Part shown: piece after piece, positions 1 to 5,883 of the stretch | Layout of the letters: each line of letters begins with the position of its first letter | Position numbering within the stretch: position 1 is the first letter of the stretch | Assembly (NCBI GenBank): GCA_045537695.1 | Contig: JAZSQB010000047.1 | Coordinates: forward strand, 1-26,354 | From: RGIG2041 sp045537695 | Lineage (GTDB): Bacteria > Bacillota > Clostridia > UBA1381 > UMGS1253 | DNA length: 26,354 bases | Direction: 5' to 3' | Translations under genes and position numbers: made by a program | Notes under the pieces: generated by a model | What the model saw: the letters and a program-made list of their open reading frames with translations, nothing else | Database searches by the model: none | Told to the model about the DNA's origin: nothing

Positions 1-458
1 ACCTTGTACCGGCTGAATATGCACACTTTGAGGTTTTCCCTGTTGGCAGACTCGACATCGATACTCACGGACTTTTGCTTCTTACCAACGATGGTGACCT
101 TGCTCACCGTCTGCTTTCGCCAAAGTCACATGTCCCAAAAACTTATTTCGTTGAATCTGCAAAACCGGTTAAGGAAGAGGACATTAAAATCTTTGAAAAC
201 GGAATAGAACTTGAAGCCGATTTTACCACCCTTCCTGCAAAACTTGAGATTGCTTCCGATGATAAAACCGAAAGTCTTGTAACCATATATGAAGGAAAGT
301 TCCATCAGGTAAAACGCATGTTTGAAGCCGTTGACAAAAAAGTAATGACCCTCAAGCGCCTTTCCATGGGCAAAATCACACTGGATAAAAACTTGCCCGA
401 AGGTAAAATGCGCCCGCTGACGGAAAAAGAAATACAACTTTTGCAAGAAATTGAATAA
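1..458 (+). CDS. 16S rRNA pseudouridine synthase, RsuA/RluB family (5'-truncated)
   Basis: This is the C-terminal part of a pseudouridine synthase that isomerises a uridine in ribosomal RNA; the gene enters from the left edge, with codons in phase with base 3. The catalytic motif GRLDIDTHGLLLLTNDG lies near the start of the visible part, and its Asp (about visible residue 18) is the expected nucleophile. It is followed by HRLLSPKSHVPKTYFVE and, near the end, GKFHQVKRMF, both characteristic of the RsuA branch (the small-subunit U516-type enzyme). The N-terminal S4 domain would lie outside the window. RsuA against RluB/RluE cannot be settled without the N-terminus. The gene ends 54 bases before a tRNA that has its own promoter. 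Confidence 0.9.
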   Translation, partial: LVPAEYAHFEVFPVGRLDIDTHGLLLLTNDGDLAHRLLSPKSHVPKTYFVESAKPVKEEDIKIFENGIELEADFTTLPAKLEIASDDKTESLVTIYEGKFHQVKRMFEAVDKKVMTLKRLSMGKITLDKNLPEGKMRPLTEKEIQLLQEIE

Positions 459-464
459 ATACGC

Positions 465-493
465 TTGACGAACGCCGAAAATTGTGGTAGTAT
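465..493 (+). promoter_or_regulatory. Promoter of tRNA-Leu
   Basis: A -35 box TTGACG (465-470), a 17-base spacer and a -10 box TAGTAT (488-493) lie just after the preceding stop codon. The predicted start near base 500 is about 13 bases before the mature tRNA 5' end. Confidence 0.65.
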
Positions 494-512
494 ATTCGAG
501 TAATAAATTTTT

Positions 513-601
513 GCTCGAGTGGCGGAATAGGCATTCGCTCGGGACTTAAAATCCCGTGGGTAGTGATACCCGTGCCGGTTCGACCCCGGCCTCGAGCACC
601 A
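513..601 (+). tRNA. tRNA-Leu (anticodon UAA)
   Basis: The acceptor arms GCTCGAG (513-519) and CTCGAGC (591-597) pair perfectly and are followed by discriminator A598 and an encoded CCA (599-601). The anticodon loop CTTAAAA sits on a GGGA/TCCC stem and gives anticodon UAA. A long variable arm and the T-loop GGTTCGACCCC are present, as expected for a class II tRNA. The gene is transcribed alone, between its own promoter and an intrinsic terminator. Confidence 0.97.
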
Positions 602-630
602 AAAAGCACTTGCAGTTGCAAGTGCTTTTT
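602..630 (+). terminator. Intrinsic terminator of tRNA-Leu
   Basis: GCACTTGCA (606-614) and TGCAAGTGC (617-625) form a perfect 9-bp stem followed by five T. It begins directly after the encoded CCA, so the primary transcript has almost no 3' trailer. Confidence 0.85.
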
Positions 631-740
631 CAATGTCTGATTGAGGATCTGCCTGCTTATGGAACTTTTCAAACTGACGACCTCATTTCTTATATAAATA
701 AATACTTGGTGGATACGTCTTAACACTTCTGCTACATAAA

Positions 741-773
741 ATTTGCGTAGCAGTCCTAAAACTACTACGCAAA
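741..773 (-). terminator. Possible terminator downstream of radC
   Basis: TTTGCGTAG (742-750) and CTACGCAAA (765-773) form a 9-bp inverted repeat about 50 bases downstream of the radC stop. On the minus strand it is followed by TTTTATG, a weak T-tract. An alternative forward-strand stem CTGCTAC/GTAGCAG (729-735/747-753) overlaps it. The 631-824 spacer holds nothing else that I can name. Confidence 0.4.
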
Positions 774-824
774 AAGTCTAACTTATTTGGGGTCGCATCA
801 CTTTTTCATTCCCTTTTTCTTCTA

Positions 825-1523
825 TTAATAAATAGGCAGATTAATTTCGCCGGTCTGCACCATACTGATAGCACTATCCTTCCCAACAATGACGTGGTCA
901 ATTAACTGAATGTCCACTCCATCCAGAACCTTTTTGATTTCCAGTGTAGCCTTGATATCCAAATCCGATGGTTTCATGATGCCACTGGGATGATTGTGAC
1001 AAAGGATTACCTTTTTGCCGTTGTTTCGAAATATCGCTTCCAACACAACGCGCGGATAAAAGCTGACAGCATCAATCGTGCCCTCACAAATCTTCTTTGC
1101 GTGGATGACTTTGTTTTTATTGTCAAGGCAAAGCACATAGAAGTTTTCATTCGGCATACCGGACAAAAGGACTCTGCAATATTCCTTCGCCACCTCGGAA
1201 GTGTTGATGGTCAGGTGCGTGCGCAAAAGGTCGGCGCGATATGCGCGCAGTAGCTTCGGCATCATACTAATCAGCGTTGCCGCATGCTGCCCCACCCCCT
1301 CAATCTGCATCAATTCCTCCAAGGAGGCATCCATCACGCCGGAGAGCGAGCCAAATTCATTTACAAGCCGGTGTGCAATCGGATTTGTATCGCGCTGCGG
1401 AATTGCATAATACAAAAGCAGCTCCAGAATTTCATGCACAGCCATCCCATCAAACCCGGTTTGCGCATATCTGTCTTTCATTCGCTGTCTATGCCCATCG
1501 TGCTCGTGCGCTTTCTGCTCCAT
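825..1523 (-). CDS. radC: RadC family JAMM/MPN+ domain protein
   Basis: A 232-residue protein of the RadC family, historically called a DNA repair protein although its biochemical role is unsettled. The N-terminal third carries a helix-hairpin-helix-like segment (IEGVGQHAA, about 74-82). The C-terminal half is a JAMM metalloprotease-like domain with HNHPSG (176-181) followed by S186 and D189, which gives the complete HxH-x7-SxxD zinc-binding pattern. The ATG at 1523 is chosen because AAGGAAG lies 7 bases upstream; an extension to 1574 would remove any sensible ribosome binding site. It stands alone, divergent from the rpmG operon. RadC homologues also occur on mobile elements, but the setting here is chromosomal. 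Confidence 0.92.
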   Translation of the reverse strand: MEQKAHEHDGHRQRMKDRYAQTGFDGMAVHEILELLLYYAIPQRDTNPIAHRLVNEFGSLSGVMDASLEELMQIEGVGQHAATLISMMPKLLRAYRADLLRTHLTINTSEVAKEYCRVLLSGMPNENFYVLCLDNKNKVIHAKKICEGTIDAVSFYPRVVLEAIFRNNGKKVILCHNHPSGIMKPSDLDIKATLEIKKVLDGVDIQLIDHVIVGKDSAISMVQTGEINLPIY

Positions 1524-1555
1524 TATGCATCTTCCTTTCTTAACTGCTTGCATAT

Positions 1556-1584
1556 ATTGTATAGGAAAATACACACAAATGCAA
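1556..1584 (-). promoter_or_regulatory. Promoter of radC
   Basis: On the minus strand, TTGCAT (1579-1584), a 17-base spacer and TACAAT (1556-1561) precede the radC ribosome binding site by about 20 bases. Spacing is ideal; the -35 box is only a partial match. Confidence 0.6.
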
Positions 1585-1645
1585 CCCCTAATACAGAAGT
1601 TTTTTCCTTATTATATAACTGTATAAAATTTTTCGAAAATTTTCC

Positions 1646-1674
1646 TTGACAGACAGCATAGGATTTGGTATACT
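1646..1674 (+). promoter_or_regulatory. Promoter of the rpmG-secE-nusG-rplK-rplA operon
   Basis: A consensus -35 TTGACA (1646-1651), a 17-base spacer and -10 TATACT (1669-1674). It is the only strong forward promoter before rpmG, and no terminator is seen until after rplA, so it probably drives all five genes. It leaves an untranslated leader of about 150 bases whose only notable feature is a T-rich stretch near 1697-1704. Confidence 0.85.
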
Positions 1675-1830
1675 ATTAATGCTTTGACGAAAAGTCTTTT
1701 TTTTGTGTGTACAAATTTTTTCGCAAAACAAGAGAAAGTACTTCGTTTCCCCTGCGAAACAACAGTGTTTTTCGCAGATTTTACCAAGGGAAAACAGCAT
1801 AAAGAATGTACAAACGGAGGTGCACAGCGC

Positions 1831-1980
1831 ATGAGAGTCAAAATTACATTAGCATGCAGCGAATGCAAGCAGAGAAACTACAACACAATGAAGGATAAGA
1901 AAAACACGCCTGACAGATTAGAGCTCAACAAGTATTGCAGATTCTGCAAGAAGCATACGCTCCATAAGGAAACAAAATAA
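1831..1980 (+). CDS. rpmG: 50S ribosomal protein L33
   Basis: A 49-residue L33 of the large ribosomal subunit. Two cysteine pairs, CSEC (residues 9-12) and CRFC (36-39), show it is the zinc-binding (C+) form. The start MRVKITLACSEC follows CGGAGGTG by about 9 bases; a longer reading from 1684 would run through the promoter-proximal leader and has no ribosome binding site. It is first in the operon, followed by secE and nusG, the usual Firmicutes order. Firmicutes often also carry a C- paralogue elsewhere. Confidence 0.95.
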   Translation: MRVKITLACSECKQRNYNTMKDKKNTPDRLELNKYCRFCKKHTLHKETK

Positions 1981-2023
1981 TTAAGCGTGTAGTTTGCGGC
2001 TGATTATGGAGAGGAGAATGAAA

Positions 2024-2272
2024 ATGAGCGATACTGCAAAGAAAAAGAGAAAGTCCCCACTGACCTTTTTGCGTGAAGTAAAGGGTGAGATGAAAAAGGT
2101 TATTTGGCCGACATGGTCTCAGACTGTGAATCACACTTTAGTTGTTATTGCGTTCATCTTGATTGTTGCTATCTTCTTAGCAATTGTCGACACGCTCTTC
2201 GGCGGTGTTGTAAGAGGCTTTATCATTGGCGACTTCAAGGCTGCATTTACGCAGTTATTTTCCTTGAAGTAA
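2024..2272 (+). CDS. secE: Preprotein translocase subunit SecE
   Basis: An 82-residue single-span subunit of the SecYEG channel in the cytoplasmic membrane. It has a basic N-terminus (about residues 1-15), the conserved amphipathic segment FLREVKGEMKKVIWPTW, then one hydrophobic helix (about 43-65) rich in I, V, L and A. The ATG at 2024 is preferred because GAGGAG lies 7 bases upstream; an in-frame ATG at 2018 nearly touches that sequence. The gene lies between rpmG and nusG, the classic arrangement, and the length is typical of the short SecE of Gram-positive bacteria. Confidence 0.94.
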   Translation: MSDTAKKKRKSPLTFLREVKGEMKKVIWPTWSQTVNHTLVVIAFILIVAIFLAIVDTLFGGVVRGFIIGDFKAAFTQLFSLK

Positions 2273-2301
2273 TCCACAACATCACAAAGGAGCTGTAACG
2301 T

Positions 2302-2838
2302 ATGGCTGAAGCGGCAAAATGGTATGTGGTTCATACCTATTCCGGTTACGAAAATAAGGTAAAATCCACAATTGAAAAAACCGTTGAGAACAGAGGCATT
2401 CAGGATTTAATTCAGGAAATCGTTATCCCGATGGAAGAAGTGGTTGAAACCAAGGAAGCAGCAGATGGCACCGCAGAACGTAAAACCGTAATGCGCAAGG
2501 TGCTGCCCGGTTATGTTATCGTAAAGATGATTATGACCGATGTCAGCTGGTTCGTGGTAAGAAACACTCGCGGCGTTACCAGTTTCGTTGGTCCTGGTTC
2601 CAAGCCGGTTCCGCTCACAGACAAAGAAGTCGTTGAACTCGGCATCGAAAAGATTGTCGTTGACGTCGATTTCGCAGTCGGTGACAGTGTTAAGATTTGT
2701 TCCGGTCCGCTCGACGGATTTATCGGTGTTGTTGAAGAAATCAACATGGAGAAGCAGAAGCTTCGCATTTGCGTTTCTATGTTTGGTCACGACACCCCTG
2801 TTGAACTTGATTTCTATCAGGTTCAGCCTTTAGATTGA
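2302..2838 (+). CDS. nusG: Transcription termination/antitermination protein NusG
   Basis: A 178-residue NusG, which binds RNA polymerase and affects pausing, termination and coupling to translation. The N-terminal NGN domain starts WYVVHTYSGYENKVK and includes VLPGYVIVKM (about residues 71-80) and NTRGVTSFVG. The C-terminal KOW domain begins near FAVGDSVKICSGPLDGFIGVV. The length matches the standard two-domain protein with no insertion. AAAGGAGCTG sits about 8 bases before the ATG. It follows secE by 29 bases and precedes rplK by a 107-base spacer that holds two RNA structures. Confidence 0.97.
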   Translation: MAEAAKWYVVHTYSGYENKVKSTIEKTVENRGIQDLIQEIVIPMEEVVETKEAADGTAERKTVMRKVLPGYVIVKMIMTDVSWFVVRNTRGVTSFVGPGSKPVPLTDKEVVELGIEKIVVDVDFAVGDSVKICSGPLDGFIGVVEEINMEKQKLRICVSMFGHDTPVELDFYQVQPLD

Positions 2839-2865
2839 TAAATAGGGTCTTTCCTGTTTATAGAT

Positions 2866-2886
2866 TCAGAATGCGGCGCATTCTGA
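2866..2886 (+). promoter_or_regulatory. Hairpin stacked on the upstream L1-type site
   Basis: TCAGAATG (2866-2873) and CATTCTGA (2879-2886) form an 8-bp stem with loop CGGCG. It abuts the GTGG strand of the next element with no unpaired base, so the two could stack coaxially. No T-tract follows, so it is not a terminator. Confidence 0.6.
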
Positions 2887-2920
2887 GTGGGAGGATTTTT
2901 CAAAAATCCGCCATTACCAC
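2887..2920 (+). promoter_or_regulatory. Predicted ribosomal protein L1 binding site before rplK
   Basis: The RNA can fold as GUGG (2887-2890), GA, an 8-bp stem GGAUUUUU/AAAAAUCC (2893-2900 and 2902-2909), a 7-nt strand GCCAUUA, then CCAC (2917-2920) closing on GUGG. The asymmetric internal loop (GA against seven nucleotides ending in A) and the GUGGGAGG...UACCAC signature resemble the base of the L1 stalk in 23S rRNA (helices 76-77), as I recall it. L1 is known in E. coli to repress its own operon by binding such a mimic. The rplK ribosome binding site begins 8 bases downstream, so bound L1 could block initiation. An A and seven T follow CCAC, so a contribution to attenuation is conceivable but speculative. 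Confidence 0.72.
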
Positions 2921-2945
2921 ATTTTTTTAAGGAGGTGCTTTGAAA

Positions 2946-3371
2946 ATGGCACAGAAAGTTATTGGTTACATCAAGCTTCAGATTGGTGCAGGTAAGGCTA
3001 CTCCGGCCCCGCCGGTAGGTCCTGCTCTCGGTCAGCACGGTGTAAACATCATGCAATTCTGTAAGGAGTTTAACGAAAAGACTGCTAAGGATGCAGGTTT
3101 GATTATCCCGGTTGTTATCACCGTATACGCAGACCGTTCCTTCTCGTTTATCACAAAGACTCCGCCGGCTGCAGTTCTGTTAAAGAAAGCTTGTAAGATT
3201 GAATCCGGCTCCGGTGTTCCGAACAAGACAAAGGTTGCTACAATCTCTAAGGAAGCTTTGAAGCAAATTGCTGAACAGAAAATGCCAGACCTGAATGCTG
3301 CAAGTGTTGAAGCTGCAATGCGTATGATTGCAGGTACAGCTCGTAGTATGGGTATCGTGGTAGAAGACTGA
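2946..3371 (+). CDS. rplK: 50S ribosomal protein L11
   Basis: A 141-residue L11, exactly the usual length, which binds the GTPase-associated centre of 23S rRNA. The N-terminal glycine/proline-rich segment GKATPAPPVGPALGQHGVNI (about 18-37) and the C-terminal RNA-binding domain with VEAAMRMIAGTARSMGIVVE are both intact. The start MAQKVIGYIKLQ at 2946 is preferred: AAGGAGGTG ends 8 bases before it, and an in-frame TTG at 2940 would sit too close. An L1-type RNA site precedes it and a second one follows in the spacer to rplA, so its synthesis is probably tied to free L1. Confidence 0.97.
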   Translation: MAQKVIGYIKLQIGAGKATPAPPVGPALGQHGVNIMQFCKEFNEKTAKDAGLIIPVVITVYADRSFSFITKTPPAAVLLKKACKIESGSGVPNKTKVATISKEALKQIAEQKMPDLNAASVEAAMRMIAGTARSMGIVVED

Positions 3372-3395
3372 TTCGCATAAACGAATCGCAAATTC

Positions 3396-3433
3396 GTGGG
3401 AGAAATATATAGAGTATATTTCGTTTTAACCAC
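3396..3433 (+). promoter_or_regulatory. Second predicted L1 binding site, before rplA
   Basis: The same architecture as at 2887-2920: GUGG (3396-3399), GA, an 8-bp stem GAAAUAUA/UAUAUUUC (3402-3409 and 3415-3422) with loop UAGAG, a 7-nt strand GUUUUAA (3423-3429), then CCAC (3430-3433). The stem sequence is unrelated to the first site, while GUGG-GA, the 7-nt strand beginning with G and ending in A, and CCAC are kept. Just upstream, ACGAAT (3381-3386) can pair with ATTCGT (3392-3397), which would consume part of GUGG, or GATTCG (3370-3375) can pair with CGAATC (3382-3387), which leaves GUGG free. The rplA ribosome binding site starts three bases after CCAC. Confidence 0.7.
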
Positions 3434-3452
3434 ACAAGGAGGAAAGGTTAAT

Positions 3453-4148
3453 ATGTTTAGAGGTAAAAACTACTCTGACAGCGTAAAGCTGTTCGACAAG
3501 TCTAAATTATATGAGCCTGCAGAAGCTTTGGATTTGGCTGTAAAGACCTCCAAGGCAAAGTTTGACGAAACTGTAGAGCTTCATATTAAACTGGGTGTTG
3601 ACTCCAGACACGCTGACCAGCAGGTTCGTGGTGCAGTTGTTCTGCCGCACGGTACAGGTAAGGTTGCTCGCGTGCTCGTATTCGCTAAGGGCGATAAGGT
3701 TGCTGAAGCAGAAGCTGCAGGCGCTGATTTCGTTGGCGGCGAAGAGCTCATCCCGAAGATTCAGAACGATAACTGGTTCGAGTTCGACGTTGTTGTTGCA
3801 ACACCGGATATGATGGGTGTTGTTGGTCGTCTCGGTAAGGTTCTCGGTCCGAAGGGTCTCATGCCGAGCCCGAAGGCCGGCACAGTTACACCGGATGTAA
3901 CAAAGGCTGTTACTGAAATCAAATCCGGTAAGATTGAGTACAGACTCGATAAGACAAACATTATCCACTGCCCGATTGGTAAGGCTTCCTTCGGCGTAGA
4001 AAAGCTCACCGAAAACTACAAGAGCTTGATGAGCGCTATTATCAAGGCTAAGCCGGCTGCAGCAAAAGGTCAGTACTTAAAGAGCGTTGCAGTTGCATCC
4101 ACGATGGGTCCTGGTATTAAAATCAACCCGGCAAAAGCTGAAATCTAA
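3453..4148 (+). CDS. rplA: 50S ribosomal protein L1
   Basis: A 231-residue L1, which forms the mobile stalk at the ribosomal E site and in known bacteria also represses its own mRNA. Characteristic segments are DETVELHIKLGVDSRHADQQ, RGAVVLPHGTGK (about residues 55-66), MMGVVGRLGKVLGPKGLMP and GTVTPDV. The ATG at 3453 follows AAGGAGG by 10 bases; reading back to 3396 would translate through the upstream RNA structure. It is the last gene of the first operon segment. A new promoter and an L10-type leader start within 20 bases of its stop. Confidence 0.97.
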   Translation: MFRGKNYSDSVKLFDKSKLYEPAEALDLAVKTSKAKFDETVELHIKLGVDSRHADQQVRGAVVLPHGTGKVARVLVFAKGDKVAEAEAAGADFVGGEELIPKIQNDNWFEFDVVVATPDMMGVVGRLGKVLGPKGLMPSPKAGTVTPDVTKAVTEIKSGKIEYRLDKTNIIHCPIGKASFGVEKLTENYKSLMSAIIKAKPAAAKGQYLKSVAVASTMGPGIKINPAKAEI

Positions 4149-4164
4149 TTTTTCAAAATTAGGG

Positions 4165-4193
4165 TTGACAAGCACGTAAGAGTGTGTTACACT
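4165..4193 (+). promoter_or_regulatory. Promoter of rplJ-rplL
   Basis: A perfect -35 TTGACA (4165-4170), a 17-base spacer and -10 TACACT (4188-4193). TATACT five bases further on (4193-4198) is a better hexamer but would need a 22-base spacer. It gives the L10 leader its own start in addition to possible read-through from rplA. Confidence 0.75.
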
Positions 4194-4200
4194 ATACTAG

Positions 4201-4373
4201 TGTTTAAAACTAAATAGTTTTTCCGAAGACAGCAGGTGCACATAAGTGCATAACGAGATTTCTCCCCTGCCGAGGTGAGCGTTGATTTTTATATCCGATT
4301 GAATTCGGCTCTCCATGTCTTTGGAGAGCCGTTTTTTAGTAATGTTTTAAATTTATCAGGAGGTGAAACGATT
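4201..4373 (+). promoter_or_regulatory. Ribosomal protein L10 leader (L10-L12 autoregulatory RNA)
   Basis: A 170-base untranslated leader directly before rplJ with the layout of the Firmicutes L10 leader. The outer stem GCAGG (4232-4236) pairs with CCTGC (4266-4270) and encloses a hairpin GTGCAC/GTGCAT (4236-4241/4246-4251, loop ATAA) and a purine-rich AACGAGA segment. Downstream lies an intrinsic terminator (4306-4337). In Bacillus-type systems the L10-(L12)4 complex binds this RNA and reduces downstream expression when in excess. Family assignment rests on position, the AACGAGA...CCCCTGCC...GAGGTGAGC pattern and the terminator; a covariance-model search would settle it. Confidence 0.85.
4306..4337 (+). 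terminator. Attenuator terminator inside the L10 leader
   Basis: CGGCTCTCC (4306-4314) and GGAGAGCCG (4323-4331) form a perfect 9-bp GC-rich stem with an 8-nt loop, followed by six T. It lies 36 bases before the rplJ ATG with no gene between, so it can only act as a conditional terminator. Confidence 0.88.
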
Positions 4374-4880
4374 ATGCCAAGCGCAAAGGTTTTAGAACAA
4401 AAGAAAGCAGTTGTTGCAGAGCTCGTTGAAGCTTTAAAGAACGCACAGTCCGGCGTATTGTTCGACTATCGCGGTCTTACGGTTGAAGAAGATACACAGC
4501 TCCGTAACGAATTAAGAGCAGCAGGCGTTTCTTATCACGTTGTTAAAAACACACTGACAAGATTTGCTGCAAATGAAGTTGGTTTAAGCGACTTAGATCC
4601 GATTTTACACGGTCCGACAGCTCTTGCAATTTCCGATAATGATGCAGTTGCTCCGGCACGCGTTCTTTCCAAGTTCGCAAAGGATCACGAAGTTGTTAGC
4701 ATTAAGGCTGGTTTTATGGATGGACAGGTTCTCTCCGTAAGCGAAGTTGAAATGTATGCAAACATTCCGTCCAAGGAAGTACTCATCGCAAAAATGCTCG
4801 GCAGCTTGCAGGCACCTATCAGCAAGCTTGTTAGAACACTCGATGCTGTTGCAAAGAAGGACGAAGCTGCAGCTGAGTAA
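4374..4880 (+). CDS. rplJ: 50S ribosomal protein L10
   Basis: A 168-residue L10, which anchors the L7/L12 stalk to 23S rRNA. The protein begins MPSAKVLEQKKAVVAELVEAL and contains the family segments VLFDYRGLTVEEDTQLR, YHVVKNTLTRFA and GPTALAIS. The C-terminal helix after LGSLQAPISKLVRTLDAV binds the L12 dimers. The ATG at 4374 has AGGAGGTGAAACGATT upstream; an upstream in-frame start at 4275 would place the attenuator terminator inside the coding region and is rejected. Expression is probably controlled by the leader. Confidence 0.97.
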   Translation: MPSAKVLEQKKAVVAELVEALKNAQSGVLFDYRGLTVEEDTQLRNELRAAGVSYHVVKNTLTRFAANEVGLSDLDPILHGPTALAISDNDAVAPARVLSKFAKDHEVVSIKAGFMDGQVLSVSEVEMYANIPSKEVLIAKMLGSLQAPISKLVRTLDAVAKKDEAAAE

Positions 4881-4950
4881 TGCAGCATAAAAAACAAATT
4901 TAAAAATTCAGTAAAATGAAAATATTTAGAATTAATGGAGGATTTTAAAA

Positions 4951-5322
4951 ATGGCTGATGTAGCAAAGTTAGTTGAAGAAATCAAAACCCTTACACTTTT
5001 AGAAGTAAATGACCTGGTAAAGGCTCTCGAAGAAGAGTTCGGCGTATCCGCTGCAGCTCCGGTTATGGTAGCTGGTGCAGCTGCTGCAGGCGGCGAAGCT
5101 GCTGCTGAGAAGACAGACTTCGAAGTAGTTCTCGCTGATGCAGGTGCAGAAAAGGTTAAGGTAATCAAGGCTGTTCGTGAAATCACAGGTCTTGGTCTGA
5201 AGGAAGCTAAGGATCTCGTTGACAACGCACCGAAGACACTTAAGGAAGGCGTAGAAAAGGCTGCAGCTGAAGAAATTAAGGCTAAGCTTGAAGAAGTTGG
5301 CGCAAAGGTAGAATTGAAGTAA
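4951..5322 (+). CDS. rplL: 50S ribosomal protein L7/L12
   Basis: A 123-residue L7/L12, which recruits translational GTPases as dimers on the L10 stalk. It has an N-terminal dimerisation domain (about 1-33), an Ala/Gly-rich hinge (about 36-54), and a C-terminal domain with EKVKVIKAVREITGLGLKEAK and the ending KAKLEEVGAKVELK, as in nearly all bacterial L12. TGGAGGATTTTAAAA precedes the ATG. It follows rplJ by 70 bases and is closed by a strong terminator 24 bases after its stop. Confidence 0.98.
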   Translation: MADVAKLVEEIKTLTLLEVNDLVKALEEEFGVSAAAPVMVAGAAAAGGEAAAEKTDFEVVLADAGAEKVKVIKAVREITGLGLKEAKDLVDNAPKTLKEGVEKAAAEEIKAKLEEVGAKVELK

Positions 5323-5346
5323 TTTCAGTTTTCACAACTCCTGAAA

Positions 5347-5375
5347 CACCGTATGCAATCGCATACGGTGTTTTT
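5347..5375 (+). terminator. Terminator of rplJ-rplL
   Basis: CACCGTATGC (5347-5356) and GCATACGGTG (5361-5370) form a perfect 10-bp stem with loop AATC, followed by TTTTT. Confidence 0.93.
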
Positions 5376-5700
5376 GTGTTTATATAATAAACGGGACGTT
5401 TGAAAGCGTCCCTTACATACGCAATTGATACTTCGACAACTTTGCAATTCAAATGACATATGCTCTGCTGGGCAGGAAACGAATGTACTTTTATGACCAA
5501 AAGCACCAAAAGTCCCGGGGTTCCGATTCCCCCTGACCCCTAAAACAGCTTAAGGGGTAGCGAAGCGGCCGGCGCGGTAGTGAATAACAATCCGGTGGAT
5601 TGTCAGAGCCGTGGCGTGACCAAGCCGTAGCGAGACTGCCCTCTCCCCCATAAGAACCCCCTGCTTGCTCGCCGACAGAATGATTCATAAAACACTGTAG

Positions 5701-5720
5701 GAGCGATTCAAGAATCGCTC
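5701..5720. repeat. Palindrome GAGCGATTC/GAATCGCTC
   Basis: A 9-bp inverted repeat separated by two bases, directly before a second palindrome sharing the GAGCGATT core (5731-5751). It has no T-tract of its own. Confidence 0.6.
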
Positions 5721-5725
5721 GCAAA

Positions 5726-5751
5726 GAAAAAGAGCGATTTAAAATCGCTCT
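5726..5751 (-). terminator. Probable terminator of the gpsA operon
   Basis: On the minus strand AGAGCGATTT pairs with AAATCGCTCT (5731-5740/5742-5751) and is followed by a T-rich TTTTCTTT (forward AAAGAAAA, about 5723-5730). It lies about 165 bases downstream of the gpsA stop. The architecture matches the murA terminator at 17134-17159. Confidence 0.6.
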
Positions 5752-5846
5752 TGCTCACTATGTACAATTAAGTTTTTTCAGTATTGTTTTAATTTACTTC
5801 TCACAATCAACACAAAAAGTGGAAATTTGGATGCAGCACTAGGCGG

Positions 5847-5883
5847 CGATACTGACCCATACACGAGTACTGTGTCAGTATCG
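5847..5883. repeat. Inverted repeat inside the composite repeat
   Basis: CGATACTGAC (5847-5856) and GTCAGTATCG (5874-5883) form a perfect 10-bp stem. The reverse complement of this block also matches the TGACACAGTACT...TATCG segment in the second copy (about 14666-14698). There is no T-run on either side, so it is not a terminator. Confidence 0.6.

Noticed and set aside
376..726. Minus-strand 116-codon open frame across tRNA-Leu
   Set aside because: It is antisense to the tRNA; the translation carries the GRGRTGTG-like string that is a well-known artefact of reading tRNA-Leu backwards.
1684..1830. N-terminal extension of L33 from an upstream start
   Set aside because: It would begin right after the promoter, has no ribosome binding site and adds sequence not found in L33.
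2893..2927. Intrinsic terminator between nusG and rplK
   Set aside because: The 8-bp stem is separated from the T-run by a dozen bases, and the operon must continue into rplK; the L1-site reading explains all parts better.
5847..5883. Terminator of gpsA
   Set aside because: The 10-bp stem has no T-tract on the minus strand and a long loop; the hairpin at 5731-5751 with a T-rich tail is a better candidate.
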